A stretch of 64,000 nt of DNA from Alitta virens (lineage: Eukaryota; Annelida; Polychaeta; Phyllodocida; Nereididae): NCBI GenBank assembly GCA_932294295.1, contig OW028585.1, positions 25,028,813 through 25,092,812 of the forward strand. Reading direction: 5' to 3'. Position 1 is the stretch's first letter. Every line of letters starts with the position of its first letter. The notes under the pieces were generated by a model that had not been told where the DNA came from, did not search any database, and saw only the letters and a program-made list of their open reading frames with translations. The translations under genes were made by a program, and so were the position numbers. Positions 43,647-56,706 of the stretch are shown in pieces.

Positions 43647-45672
43647 CAGTACTACCTTAATTGTTTAGTATCAGGTGCTGTTGAAGATTCAAGACAGACT
43701 ATAATGTTAATTAGTATAAGTCATATAGTGCTAGCTACTTATCTACTTCTCCTTGCTTTTGACCCACATATTTCTCTTTTTGTTCTATGCCACACTGACA
43801 CATGTATCAATTTGATATTTTCATGTCAATAAAAATCTATATATATGTATGAGGTTGCATAAGATGCAAGCAGTTATTTTGGCATACCATGTTTATGTAC
43901 TACCCTTTACACTTTCAAGGAAAGCTGAGAGATGGCCTTTCAAGACTAGTGGAGCGTGTAAATTAAACACAGATATCCACATCATGTTTATTTGGCAATC
44001 GGACAGTTCTGCATCTGACCGCTCTTTTGTCCAGCAAGTTTAGAGGACGAAATGACTGTAAACATGACAAATGCGTCTGTATACACCATGATGACACCTC
44101 TTTTATGCAAACTCGAATGTGGTGACACATTTGCAGTCTTGCAAGCCATGCTATAATAATAGTGAGATATTATTAGCAGTATATTTGCATCATTCGTCAG
44201 TTATCATCTATTTAAAGAATCATCCCTGGATTAGTGTAAAATTAATCTTTCCTGACATTAGAAGGACGTTGCCCTTTCTAGTCACTTGTTTGATCCGTTT
44301 TTTGTTGCTGTTGTTTTTTCATTCTCTCACAACATCTTTTATTTCCTCGTAATTTGACATTGAAGCCTTGCCAAGGGCACATGTAGTTGCATGAAGCCAG
44401 GGGGACCTGTGTGCTAGTTCACTGTTATAAGACTTCACAAATTTAGTAGTTGACAATGAATATACAATTATCTCAAACTGATGACAGTGTTCACGTCCTA
44501 TTTTGTGGCTAAAGGGTCAGCTATCTCAGACGACGTCAATTGTCTCAGAAGTAAGTCAGTTACTTTTGGCGACTTTCGGGTCAAGGACTGTTTCAGTGAA
44601 GGCCACCATGCAAATTGTGCCATTTCTGGCTTTCTAATGCTCACTTTTGACACATGTGATGATGGCACTGTCCTTCTAACGATGAGAATGACCTGAATAA
44701 AGTGCGAAGAAATGACTTTCTGGAATCTTGAGACCAAACCTTTGTTTGCTATGTATGCTTGTGTTTTTTCTTTAACAGGCGAAGTTCACTTGGGACATGC
44801 TTAAACTATTTTTTCCTTTTTGTAATGGTCAATTACACTCCTTTCAGAGAATACTCATAGAACCATAGAATACAAGCAATTGCTAGGATAAGATGTCATA
44901 AGTCACTTTGCAAATAATTAACACTTATTTCTAGCTAGCTGTACTGTAAATTAACAACCTATATAGATACACGAAGGCGCACTGCAAGACTTTCTCCTGA
45001 AACTATTTTCGGAGTATAATATATATAGTTAGCGGCATAATTACTGTAGTATAAGTTGTCATTATATAGTGCCACATGTAAGATTGAACACATTTAGGTT
45101 TCCTCACACCAATTGCCATATTCATCTAATGCAGACTATTTTAGTCGGTCACGAATCCTTTTGGCTAAAACGGTACAGATCCTTTCTTGCGAATTGGATG
45201 GCTGTCAGCATGTCCACAAATGCAACATTGGGCATTATCCTCAGAAGGCAAACACGATTGAGTGCTTCAGCAAAACATAAACCAAAGGAAGACAATGAGG
45301 TCCTCTTGTGTGCAGGCCAAGTTTGCACAAGCCCTTGCTCTAAAGATCAAGTTATGTTAAAACAAACATAAATGGCAAGGACCTGAGTAGAACCGAGGAA
45401 AATTGCTTACTAGACATCCTTCGGGTTGACCCTAAGCTCAGCTGAGTCAGATGAGATTCTCAGGAGATCTACCATCGGAAAAGGCAGTGGCCCTATGCTA
45501 TTGGAACATTTGCAAAAGAGATTAACATGTTGAATCCCTTCAAACCAGGCGTCAACCTCATTGCATGCTGTCAGTGCAAGGTATCTAATAAATTGAGCTT
45601 TCAAAAGAATTAAATCAGGGTTACTTGATTTAGCAAGACAAAAACCTGCCCAGGAATTTCTCATTAAAAACA
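43647..45672. other. no gene seen
   Basis: Several frames of 60-100 codons occur (for example 45069-45371 and 44481-44696), but none has a recognisable domain or convincing splice context. I see no clear repeat. Confidence 0.45.
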
Positions 45673-45803
45673 AAAGAAGATAAGATAAGATAAGATAAGA
45701 TAAGATAAGATAAGATAAAACAAGATAAGATAAGACAAGACAAGACAAGACAAGACAAGACAAGACAAGACAAGACAAGACAAGACAAGACAAGACAAGA
45801 TGA
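45673..45803. repeat. (GATAA)n/(GACAA)n pentanucleotide microsatellite
   Basis: About 26 contiguous pentamers, first ataag then acaag type. The - strand frame LVLSCLVLSC across it is an artefact of the repeat. Confidence 0.95.
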
Positions 45804-46640
45804 AATAAGATAGATGAAATGAGATGAAATAAGATATACGTTATTATTTCATCATGCAAGCATAAAACTCATTTTTGCACACCATTCATCAATGTTCATT
45901 CATACAGGCAAACTCAGTTCTGCAGTGCTGTGCAAACCCATACAGCTAATTGAAGCTTTATCAGCTCAACAGAGGACCCTACGACTTGAGCCATGGCAAT
46001 TATGTTACAAACATATATATCAAGGCATAAGGTCAGTAATTGCGAAGGGACAATGATATGCAACCTGGCCAACCTGCCACTTATCAACATATTAATCTCC
46101 CAGTCCTTATGTGGGTCCTTCAGGGCCACATGTGGCCTGGAGCAACACTTGAAGTGATACCTAAAAGTTGAGCTGCCTGAGATTATTTAGGTATTTTTAA
46201 GAATGACCATTTACACCAAATGTATACGTGGATACAGACATTAGTGGCTGTGAAACTCATACTTGGGTACAATTAATATCACACTTTCTGCAATAATAAT
46301 GCATATTTGTCATCGGGTTTTGAAGTGATGATTACAGTATAATATAAGAATGATCATTACAGAGAGTTTGAAGTTACTCGTTCCATTTCCTGTCTGCCAG
46401 AGTGCCCTAGGGGCGTCTAGCCAACCCCTCCGAGTGACCTCAGGCGCCAGGTCAGCATTTGACCTGATCAGCCATTCGTTCGATGTCACCACTAAAGGAA
46501 TTCAAGTCACTCAAAAAACCACTCAACTCATTCATCAAACTAAACCCATTATATACCAAGTGGCTTCGTCGCTGGGGGCTAGATATCGTGTGCACTTGTC
46601 ATTAATATCGATATACGTGAATCAGGCAAAAAAAGAGACT

Positions 46641-46880
46641 GACTGACTATCTGACTGACAGACTGACTGACTGACCAGCTGACTGACTGGCTGACAGACT
46701 GACTAACCGGCTAGCTGACAGACTGACAGACTGACATACTGACTGACTAATTGACTGACTAGTTGACAGACTGACTAGCTGACTGACTGAGAGACTGACT
46801 GACTGACTGACTGACTAGCTGACTAGCTGACAGACTGACTAGCTGACTGACTAACTGACTGACGGACTGACAGACTGACT
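46641..46880. repeat. (GACT)n microsatellite with variants
   Basis: About 240 bp of gactgact units interspersed with gacagact and agctgact. Confidence 0.95.
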
Positions 46881-46976
46881 ATATGTATAGCTGTTTTACA
46901 ATGCATGTAGTATGAATAATGTTTGTCAGTAATTCCATAACCTTGTCGAATTTTGATATATTTCATTTCATGCAGT

Positions 46977-47210
46977 GAGACAGAAACCGTGCAGTGTGCA
47001 GCAGACCACAAAACTGCACAGGCAATATGTGTGGGAGGCTCGAGAATCAGCTATAGGGAATGTTTGTGTTTATGTAATGCCAAAGAAGAGTGTGTTTGTA
47101 GATTCAGTTTGCCTAGCACCAATCCATCCTGTGTATATGTACATCGTGATGACATTTTCACTCCACTTATCTATAGACCAAAAATAGAATGCAGTCAAAG
47201 AATAAACTGA
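46977..47210 (+). CDS. possible Cys-rich exon, unassigned
   Basis: A pyrimidine-rich tract ending tttcatgcag precedes an open frame with eight Cys in about 75 residues (VQCAADHKTAQAICVGGSRI, then CLCLCNAKEECVC), ending in a stop at 47208-47210. The C...C..G..I spacing faintly recalls the start of a SUEL lectin domain, but key residues (AxYGR) are not seen. It may be the last exon of an unseen gene or chance. Confidence 0.25.
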   Translation, partial: ETETVQCAADHKTAQAICVGGSRISYRECLCLCNAKEECVCRFSLPSTNPSCVYVHRDDIFTPLIYRPKIECSQRIN

Positions 47211-48924
47211 TCTTAGGGTTTTAGATTCAATCTGGGATCATACTGAAAATAATGCAACTGTCCATAATCCTACTTGGAAATTGGGGTTTGTTAACAGATG
47301 CTATTGTTCAAAGCAACCGAAACACCTATGATAATAGACAAGGTCAGAGGCACATACCTAGAGATAGAGGGTTATGACCTCTAGTGGTTAACTTAACAGA
47401 GCCCTATCATAAAGTGTCAAGTAGGCGACTACGAAAAAGTTTATAATAATATGTTAGTGCATTGCATGTCGCAGCAAGTACTTGGCATTAAATGGAAGGT
47501 AGGCATGAAATATACCCCAACCCTCATGTCATGTCATCTTCTTACTCTGCTTAAGTTAGAGACATTCCAAGGTAGTGCCGGCTGCAGTGCAAGGAGACAC
47601 TGCAGGGCAGTAGTGCAGGGAAACAGCAGTGCGGGGTCAGGTGACTATAGATACACCCTCCTATAATTTGTCTTGTCCTTCAGAACCTACTAGGGTTACA
47701 CCTGCACACTGAAAATCCTGCAGACTAGAAAGTTAGTAAACGGCTAACTTTCTTAGGCATTTTGACTGGTCCCAGTACGACTACCTGGACCCCATGCATC
47801 ATAGACAAAAAGCTTTACCAAGCTTGAGGTCTTTTTTTGAAATGAAGGCACTAAGTTCTTAGTTTCAGTAACTGGGCGGGCCACATCAGACATCCGACAA
47901 TTGTCTAAGAGAAGCTAACCCGCATGCGACGGACTTCGACCTCAGAGATTTCAGCATGGAGAGCTCTGCAAAGCTTCTGTGGTAGCATTTCAAGTGTTCC
48001 TGCAAAGGAGGCATAGTAAGGCAAAAAGAGGCAGTCTGGAAACTGTGTGGTGAACTGGAGAGGAAATCTTTCACGGTCGCTCATGCAGGGTGTGTCAGAG
48101 ACGCCCTTACCCTCATGAAGGCATCTGACACTCTCCCAGTTTTCCAAGCGCCTGTTCCAGTATTAACTATTTTATCCATAGTAATTTTTATGTATTTCAA
48201 ATAGCCTTTTTTGATTTACTTCATAATAAGAGTTTTTTGTTATTGTTTGTGATGCTCTGGTAGCCGTAAATAGTGTGAACGGTTTTGCTGCTTGAAAGTT
48301 GCAAAACATCTATTTAGACCAGGTCAGTTTTTCAACATAATATTTCCTTCACTTGTGTGAAAATTTTACATATATACGTACACTGCATGTTTTTGAATGT
48401 TACTATAGAATGTGAGATTGATTTTACATCAAATTCCGAAAGTGTCTGGATATACATCTTAACTTGTGTTTAAGTCAAGGTGAAACCAAACAACAACCAA
48501 ACATCAGTGATGGCTATTGATAGAGGCAAGACAAAAATTTGAGAAGTCCATTAATTTCCTCATTGAGTGACATAGACAAGAGTGCCAGTCACCCTTCATA
48601 GCATTATGCCATGACTGCACCATGCACTCTTGAATGGCTTGTTAGGGGTTCATTGTGTCAACAGTCTTGGTATTTAAAGTGCAAATGTAACTTAGCGAGG
48701 GGGCGTGTATGCATTGCTGAATTTTCACCCTTTGAAATCATATTTATAGGGAAAGGGTGCCATCCTCAAATAATGATCAACAAAACTGCAACAGGATATA
48801 TGCCAGGTTTCCTCAAGAGACAGTTGTTACCAGGTACGAGTTCAATGCTGGGACCACCCGTTGGTGAATCAACTCTTTCGAACAAAAAATGCACATATCG
48901 TACTTATGGCAGTTTCCATAGACT

Positions 48925-49045
48925 TTTTTTGGAAACTAAACTCCAGAGGACGTCATGTGAATCCAGGACTCCCATTGGTTAAGGCAGTCCCTCAGCAAAT
49001 TGGAGTTACGGATTCACATGATGTCATCTGGAGTTATGATGTGGA
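48925..49045. mobile_element. palindromic MITE-like repeat, family copy 2
   Basis: The inverted arms ctccagaggacgtcatgtga/atccaggactccc and gattcacatgatgtcatctggag surround cattggttaaggcagtccct. The motif order matches the copies at 10905-11045 and 49355-49455. Confidence 0.6.
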
Positions 49046-49354
49046 CACCATCTTTGTCACCTAAATTAGCTTATTCAACATGAAAGAATACGACATTAAG
49101 GGGAGGGGGTTAGGGTGGCTCATTGGTAAGGCTACTTAATCTCAGTCCAGTGTCATAATTGGCAAGTAATAAGACTGTAGAAAGTTGTGACATCTCAGCA
49201 TGGTAAATGTCAATCATACTTCTAAACCACCGAAATCATCAAGAACTGTTGGTATCCTCACTTGGCTACCCTGAAAATCTTTTCAGTAAATTTTTACAAA
49301 TTCTTCACTAACGTTACAGCCAAATTCATTGACTTGGAAATAAATCGTATATTC

Positions 49355-49455
49355 TTGGAAGCTACACTCCAGATGACGTCATGCGAGTCCAGGACTCCCA
49401 TTGGATGAGTGATACCCTTGGCCAATGGGAGTCCTGGATTCACTGGTTAGCATGA
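49355..49455. mobile_element. palindromic MITE-like repeat, family copy 3
   Basis: The arms gagtccaggactcccattgg and ccaatgggagtcctggattc flank atgagtgatacccttgg, preceded by ctacactccagatgacgtca. Confidence 0.6.
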
Positions 49456-51329
49456 CTGACCCCAGAGCCAGTTGCATTACCACAAGACTAAGGCTGACTG
49501 TAACAAGTCAGTTACCTTTATACAAGTTGTGTGGTCATCACCTTCATAGAACAAGTTACAGTCACCCTTGTAATTATCAGCAGTCAAGCAGTCAAAATAT
49601 CTTCAATGACAGTCAGGCAGAACTAATACTGTGCCATCCATAAATGGAACAATTATTGACTGAAAATATTAACGTGAGCCCCGTGTTATTCTATAAATCG
49701 ATGTTTTCTCTTGAAAAGGTTAAATGTGGCCGAAGTCTATGTGCCCAAGGTGACAAGGCTCATATTAACTGCCTAAATGGAGCTATTTGTGAAGTTAGTT
49801 ATGGCAATTGTCCAAAGCAATTATTCTTGACTTTGCATTCACAAATTAGATAATAATGATAACAATAGAATGAGGGTGTTTACTTCACGTTAATTGCCCC
49901 CAAGAAATACAGATTGCCAAATGTTTATTGTAAGAAATGATCTGCGTTTGTAACGCCTGGAGATGTGGTATTTGTCCTGTTCTCTTTCTCAGAAGTTTAC
50001 ATTGATGAGAGCTGATGGTCACGTAAAGAGTATAATAGTTAGAATCTTTCAACTTTGTTATAATCCTTGTTTTGGATTCAATCGTTTCAAGAATGGTAGG
50101 ATTTATCAAATGACCCGCATGCAACACTTTGCCTGGTTCATGCATTTAAGAAATCATTGCATATATCATAGACATTTAGCCATCTATAGGTCACGAGGTC
50201 AATACTTGTGCATTTTCAGAGCAATGGTGTACATACATGTATGATTACTCGAATGTGAGTGCACTGAATTGACCCTTGACTCCATGACCATGAACTAACA
50301 GCGTATTGAACACAATAACCCTTGCAGCCAGTGTACCAGAAATAAGGAAATGTTACCGAATGCTAATTATACAACTCTCAGCAGAAATGGTGCATGCCAA
50401 ATTTTTTCAGACACCTGTACTGTGTTGATACGTAAACTATGTAAAACTCGACCATCAAAAAAGCATAGTGGATGGCAGGGAGTCCAATATAGCTTTCCTC
50501 AATTTAATAAAACTACAGTAGAGACGACTTCATATCCAACATATCTTATATTCTCCAAATAAATGCCAGAAAGCCTAGTTATTTATTCTCTGATTGGACT
50601 CCTTTTTTTTTTCTTTGGTTCAATGTAACTTCTTGCTGTCCAATATATTTTGTTCTATCCAATATAACAAGATATTGGACAGTCATATAGCATGCAGGAA
50701 GGATAGATAGATATGGAACGTGCAGCATTCAGAGTAATATCATTTTCTTAATAAAATAACGATTTCCAAATGGGTAAAGTGTTGGGAAGTACAGAAATGT
50801 CAATAGATCAGGACTCAATTGCTGTAAATAGCAAAGCTGGGACATGAGTATTACATTGCACTTCTGAATATTGCCCATACAAAGACTGTGAACACATTTG
50901 GTTCTTTTGTGAGTTTATAAATTCACATCATGGGCACAATAGTCATTTCATTTCTTGAGCAAACAACCTGACGAAACTTTTTGCTGAATTCACATGGAAT
51001 GTTTGACGATGTTCCCTCCAGGCTAGATTTTGGCACACTTGGCAAATTGACGGGTTTGTTGACCATCAGAAAGCCTGTGATAGCGTTCACTGGGTGATCA
51101 CCCCAACTCAATGGCACAGTGATATACATTTTAGTGTATGCGCTAATATATATTATACAGAGCAGGGTTCATTCTACAAGCAGAGTCAAAATATGACTCC
51201 AGCAAAAGATATACTTCTTCCCCAACTGTGAGTAAAATGTATCCGCTCTGGGGAGTATAACAACTATGGGAGCAGAAGTAACTTTTCGAATGACTGATGT
51301 CTCAATGCCACTGGGTCTGAAGCTTAGTC
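49456..51329. other. no firm gene; possible Cys-rich exon near 49,716
   Basis: Around 49716-49830 (+), after cttgaaaag, the frame VKCGRSLCAQGDKAHINCL...NGAICEVSYGN has the spacing of the N-terminal part of a SUEL lectin domain (C...G....I.C..G..I.V...YG). No confident donor or partner exon was found. The frame at 50923-51129 (-) is unrecognised. The rest shows nothing. Confidence 0.3.
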
Positions 51330-51605
51330 AGCTTATATGACCAGCTGCCAGAGGCAGACATAATGATGAGATGATAAGGCTTGGAGTCCACACCATGTTA
51401 CACAGTTACCCCATGGTTGGGGTCTTTTACTTGCCTCAGCACAGACACCCAGTATAAGTTACCTCCAATTTAACGTCTCATGCGATCGACATCCGGCTGG
51501 GATGTAGCTCATGAAGAGTGGCCAGGATCAAACCTGGAACCTTCAGCAGACCTGGCCAATGTGTAATTGGCGGATGCCTTGACCATTAGGCCGTCCAACT
51601 GCTTA
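51330..51605 (-). mobile_element. tRNA-derived SINE candidate, family 2
   Basis: On the - strand, starting near 51605, tggacggcctaatggtcaag matches a pol III A box and ccaggtttgatcctgg a B box. They are followed by a body with gcatgagacgttaaattgga and aagaccccaaccatgggg, words typical of invertebrate SINE bodies as I know them. I could not find a target-site duplication; the 3' end is approximate. Confidence 0.5.
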
Positions 51606-51874
51606 ATTAACTATACTCTCCAAACCAACAGTAACTAATGTCAAAATGACTATCGGTAGTCATTTATGGCACTCAGAGGTGGGCAATATGACTACTCTTA
51701 GTAATTAAATGCAGTACATAAGCATATGATAGCCCTTTAGTCATTTTGACAACACTTTGCTCTGTAGAGTGTTTGTTGTGGTCATTTAAGACAGCACTCA
51801 ATTCAACTTGCATGTTTAACATATTCAGATTTTCTCATAGTGTACTGAGATAAATCACCATCAGAGCTGTTCCT
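51606..51874. repeat. inverted-repeat fragment (tgtcaaaatgacta family)
   Basis: Inverted words actctccaaa...atgtcaaaatgacta and tagtcattttgacaac...tagagtg occur at 51611-51780. The same words recur at 52545-52670. A small MITE family is likely; ends not resolved. Confidence 0.4.
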
Positions 51875-52026
51875 TACATGGCCAAATGTGCCACGTGCAT
51901 TTTCCATGAGAAGGATAAACGTAAAACGCATGGTTTTTTAACTAATTATAATGAGGCAAAAACCATGCGTTTTCCATGCGTTTATCCAAACGCAAGGAAA
52001 ATGCACGTGGCACAATTGGCCATGTA
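51875..52026. mobile_element. palindromic MITE, family A copy 2
   Basis: It reads tacatggccaaatgtgccac at one end and its near inverse gtggcacaattggccatgta at the other, with internal accatgcgttttccatgcgt. The ends fall on TA, consistent with a TA target duplication (Tc1/mariner-type). Confidence 0.8.
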
Positions 52027-55000
52027 TAGTACAGTTAGAAAGTGACCATGTTGATATCTGTGATATCCATGTAGTACATTAGCATAAACAATTAAAGGGA
52101 AATGAAATGAGAGCCTTGCAGGGTGGAAGAGGGTGATTAATGACGTCATGCATGACATTTTCCCCCGCCCTTTATTTTTCATTCTGATGAAGACCACCCC
52201 CTCCCTAATATCAGATTGTGTCTTCTGACAGCCCAGGGTGTTTTGCATTGGGGTGGCCAGGTGAGGTCAGGGGATTCCATTGCCCCACGGTGACCGTTCT
52301 ACAAGACTGATTCCTGCAAAACTCAACACAGGCTAACTCCTTGGTCAATACATGTCCATATGCATGGGATAGTTTACCTTTCACAAAACTATTATGACAT
52401 GTTTGATGAGGGACCTTAACTATTATATTTCCTGCAAGAAAAGTTTACAGCTGTATTTGGTTTTCTAAAATGAATGATATATCTGGTCTAAGACGTATGA
52501 ACGAATTTATAGCTGAAGTGTTTGCAGCACTATACGGTACAGTCTAAACACAGAGTGGTCAAAATGACTAAAGGGTAGTCATGTTTCCATCACCCAATTA
52601 CTAACAAGTTGTCATAATGACTACCTTAGAGTGCCACATATGACCATTCAGAGTGTAGATAAGACCATTCCCACAAAAGACTGATCAAGCAATCAATGGA
52701 TCCTTCCACTGTATATTTCCTTAAGATACAAAATGTTGCATATTATGCACTTTGTGATTTCTTCAATGCATGCGAATCTAGTACATGTTAATTATATCTT
52801 AGCCAGGTATGCAAAGAAACCACTATAACCACACAGCAATGGAAGCATGTAAATTTTTCACACGCAAAAATGATATATTCTATTATATAATCTATATGAT
52901 TATTATCTATGATCTATGGTGGAAAAGGGTTGGCTGCTCTCTAGACCGTATCCCAGTCCTAATTAGAAATGTCAGTGAGTTCACGGGTGAGTATTTCCAC
53001 CAGTTTTGCTGCTGCATAATTTATGCTGCTCTATTGATTACTGGTGATTTCAACGACTCGGATAGTTGGGAGCTGCTCAGACGCGCAAGGGTGGTAACAT
53101 TTCGCATGCTTCCTTAGTTGTGTTGTTGCACACGGGAGCACTCGGTGAACTAATTTAAAAATGAACAATTTTGTTTGGCAAAACAAAATAAAACATGTGG
53201 GCGTGCAAATGATTTACAAATGCAGCAAACACAATCGGGTCAACCGAGTGACTAGTTAGCATTTATGCATGCAATTCGGAATCTCTAGAAAAACCCAAGA
53301 CATGCATAATGACAATCATTATGAAGAGACAGCTGACCCCCTGTGAAATTATTCCCAGCAATATATTTGCTCACTGTCAATAGCAGAAAATAAGCAGGCG
53401 CCATTTGTTATTTTGATATAATAAGAAATGAGGACTGCCAAGTTGAAGACCCTGGTATATTTACACAGCATTGTTCCTTCCTTTACCCTGCATAACCTGC
53501 ATTCTATAAAAGAATCCCATGGGTAATTTCAGACTGAAATGGATCTTTTTTTTTTTCTTTCCAAAAAGGTGTTAGTTTTTAAAATTTACAACTTCTTATA
53601 GCTACACATTAACCTACATGTGTCCAATATACAACAGATATAGATCTTCCCTTGGGAGTTATGCTACAATGGTTTAAGAAAACCCTCCCACTGGCAGCAC
53701 CTACAGACCATAAAGAAAAAACTCTGCCAGACTTAAGTCTCACGTCGGTCTGGGATTCTCTATAATTCATTTTCATTATTCAAGTTTAAGTTATCTTCAA
53801 TAGTTCACTTAATAATGGCATCATTGCTGATTAATGTCAGATTATTGATTGCATAAATTGTAATGGGGGTTATTGACTGTACTTTGGTAGAGTGCACTGT
53901 CATTTGTGAAATCATAACCGAACCTGTAACCTGTGAAGTTCCAAACCTGTGTCACTTATTCAATCATAAATCTAGTAGTACACTTGTGTAATTACAGAAA
54001 TATGACTTACCTTGGCTGGTGATATTAAATCAAAAATCCGAAAAGGGCCCTGGACATATATGTCCTGATAGGGTTGCTTGCGACCTGCTGCTATCAGGGT
54101 GCTGGGGTAGTCCCGGAGGTGTACTTGCTAAGCCCAGTTAGCTGACCAGCTCATATTCAATGCTTGGTTCCACAGAGGACGGCCTTCACAGCTGAGCGAT
54201 GGAACTTGCATGGGGGGGGGGGGGGGGGTTTCATTCATGCAACGCTGAATTCCTCTGACTTTGTGCGCATGCGCTGCCATGCCTCCTACCCACAAGTTTG
54301 CCCTAGGCCAGCGAATGGAACCTGTTTAATGCCAAGCCATGCTTTATGCAGCAATTGCTCCTGAAGCAATGCCTCCGGATCATGAATTGATCCCACAAGA
54401 GCATTTGACAATGCACGTGCACCACACATCTTGACATGCTCATGACCCTTAATGTGTGACACACTCTCGTTTAATCGACATCTTTTGCAGCCAATTTTAA
54501 ATTTCTAACAAGAATAAGGAGTCTCAAGCAAACTAATATATTATAACATCAGTCACCTACGATAAGCCTGAAAAATGTTATTTTGTCATGCAGTATAATA
54601 AAAAAAAAAACTTGCACAAAAAAGGACATTTAATTGCGGGTTGGTTTAATTGGCGGAGAGCACTTTGAGTACAACTCTTCGCATGTGTACATATGTGATA
54701 CAGCTCTCCCACCTCATGAATTAAGCTGCCTACTGAAGCGAATTAAATGGCCTTACAATATAATGTAATGAACCGTGTCATTCCGCTAACACGAGTCCTG
54801 AAGTCACATGACGTCCTCAAGAAACACATTTTTAAACTCTGCAAATATCTTGGAATGACTCGAGTTGGGAACCTTGTTGCACTAAAGCTCAAAGCCATTT
54901 AGCCTGAGGTCAATTCACAACAGTATGTTTAGCATGTCACTGAGTGGCTTTAAAGTATATAATGAAAATACATGTGCCAACTATAGGCAGAGTGACCTAT

Positions 55001-56008
55001 TGGTTATTTAATAGTGTTGCCATGCAACACGCAAAGTTGAAGGGAAATGGATAAGAAATAAGATATAAGTGACCTTCAGTGATCTTGAAATGAGTTTTCC
55101 CAGTCCCAGATATTCTGGAATTAAAAGATCTTGTGAAAGTTCACTGTGTCACACTAGTTCCTATGAGGCCAGCATCCCTCTAGTTGTAAATGCGCAATAA
55201 CAATAATTTGTATCAATGAATGACTGTGATGCCAAACTTCATCTCTTTGGAATGCTTGCCGCATCTGTTGATTTTTACAAACATTTCACCAACAGGCAAT
55301 ATCCAAAAATACAGTTCATCTTCAGCTACACATCTTTTCTTTTGAAACAATAATTCTCTATCAAAGGATCTGACAATCTGATATCATATGTCAGTGGGTG
55401 ATTGCATCCACACTTTCGTTTCGGACTTCTTATTCAAATAAAGCTTCATGGGATCTATGCACATTTCTCAATTTGTGTTAAACTACCACGTGCGATAACA
55501 ATTACTTTTGTACAAGAGATAAAAAAGTTGATATTGAATTTTCCTTTTTTTGATTTTTTTTTTTTTCAAAATATAATTGATAGCATTGTTACGAAGCTTA
55601 TAGGTCAACATGAAGAAACCAGACCTTGGTGAAATTAGGAACTTGTATGTAAGAACTCCAGAAGAGGACTTTGTAGGAGGGGGTCAAAGGGGGGGGGGGG
55701 TGTTGGGGTTAGAAACATTCGACAAAGACCCCTTGACTGCACTGTGTTTGCTGTGAAAACAAAATGTGGGGACTTCTTGAGATCTGCTCAACATACAAAG
55801 CTATTGCAAGTGTGTACATGTGGCACTTTTCTTGTATCTTCAAAGGGCATGGGGCCTGTTTCAACACTTGCCCAAAATTTTGTTTTAAATTCTATAACAT
55901 TTCAAACAGATGCTTCGCAATTATTAAATAGTCTGTTTCCGAATAAACACAGGACAGAGGGAAATATCAGGGAATTTCTGCTACAACAATGATTTATTCA
56001 TGTTACAT
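52027..56008. other. gene-poor region, nothing firm
   Basis: A repeat fragment lies at 52545-52670, a poly-G run of about 17 near 54211 and another near 55690. Frames of 60-100 codons (for example 52809-53117 and 55744-55992) show no known domain. I see no supported gene. Confidence 0.45.
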
Positions 56009-56706
56009 TCAGATATTGCATAAGACATTAATGATTCCTAATAAGAGTATTAGCTCTTTTTGAGCTTTGTGTGTGTCAATTTTTGTTTTAAATTTCCAAT
56101 ATTCTTGGCAGATCAGCCGAGGGATTCTAGAATTGAAAACATATATATAAATATATATACATATATATAAATATATATACATTTTTTTTATTAAAATATT
56201 GTACATGGGTAAAACTCTTCGGTATAAAAATTCGTTTTTCAAGTGGCCAATCAATAACAAGGATAAATATAAACAATAACATAAAATCTTGTAAAGTACA
56301 ATTTTGCTCCAGTTTTGAAGCCTGAATATCACAGGTTTTTAAAGCTCTCTGGCAGTAGATTCCAAGCAACTGATGCTATATATAGAAAAGACCTTTTGAG
56401 TTTCACATTCTGGTAATGCGAAATTGCCGGACGAGTAATGATTTCATGAATATCACATGCCATAACTACAGAATTTACTAGATGCCGAGGAGAATTTCCA
56501 TGAATACAATTAAACATATTAACGCAGAGGAAATAGTCTATACGTTCTTGTATGCTTTGCCATTTAAGCTGTTTAACTAGTTCAAGGCCTCTGGTATTGA
56601 TAATATCAAAACAACCAGTAATAATTCTGGCTGCCCTTTTTAGAAGTCTTTGAATAGTATGAACATTATAATTTGAATAACCCCAATTTTTGTAATATTT
56701 TAACAA
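56009..56706 (-). mobile_element. LINE (non-LTR retrotransposon) 3' fragment: C-terminus of reverse transcriptase ORF
   Basis: The - strand frame at 56706-56329 carries the signature end of LINE polymerase proteins: LLKRAARIITG, ELVKQLKWQSIQERIDYFLC, CIHGNSPRHLV, ITRPAISHYQNVKLKRSFLY and SVAWNLLPESFKNL. These match the C-terminal region of jockey/CR1/RTE-like elements as I know it. The catalytic FADD-box part is absent and the frame breaks upstream, so this is a 5'-truncated dead copy. AT-rich 3' sequence follows to about 56009, with an (AT)n run near 56140-56185. Confidence 0.75.

Noticed and set aside
45410..45859. 149-codon - strand frame
   Set aside because: Its long middle part is the GATAA/GACAA repeat. 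The remaining part has no recognised domain or splice context.
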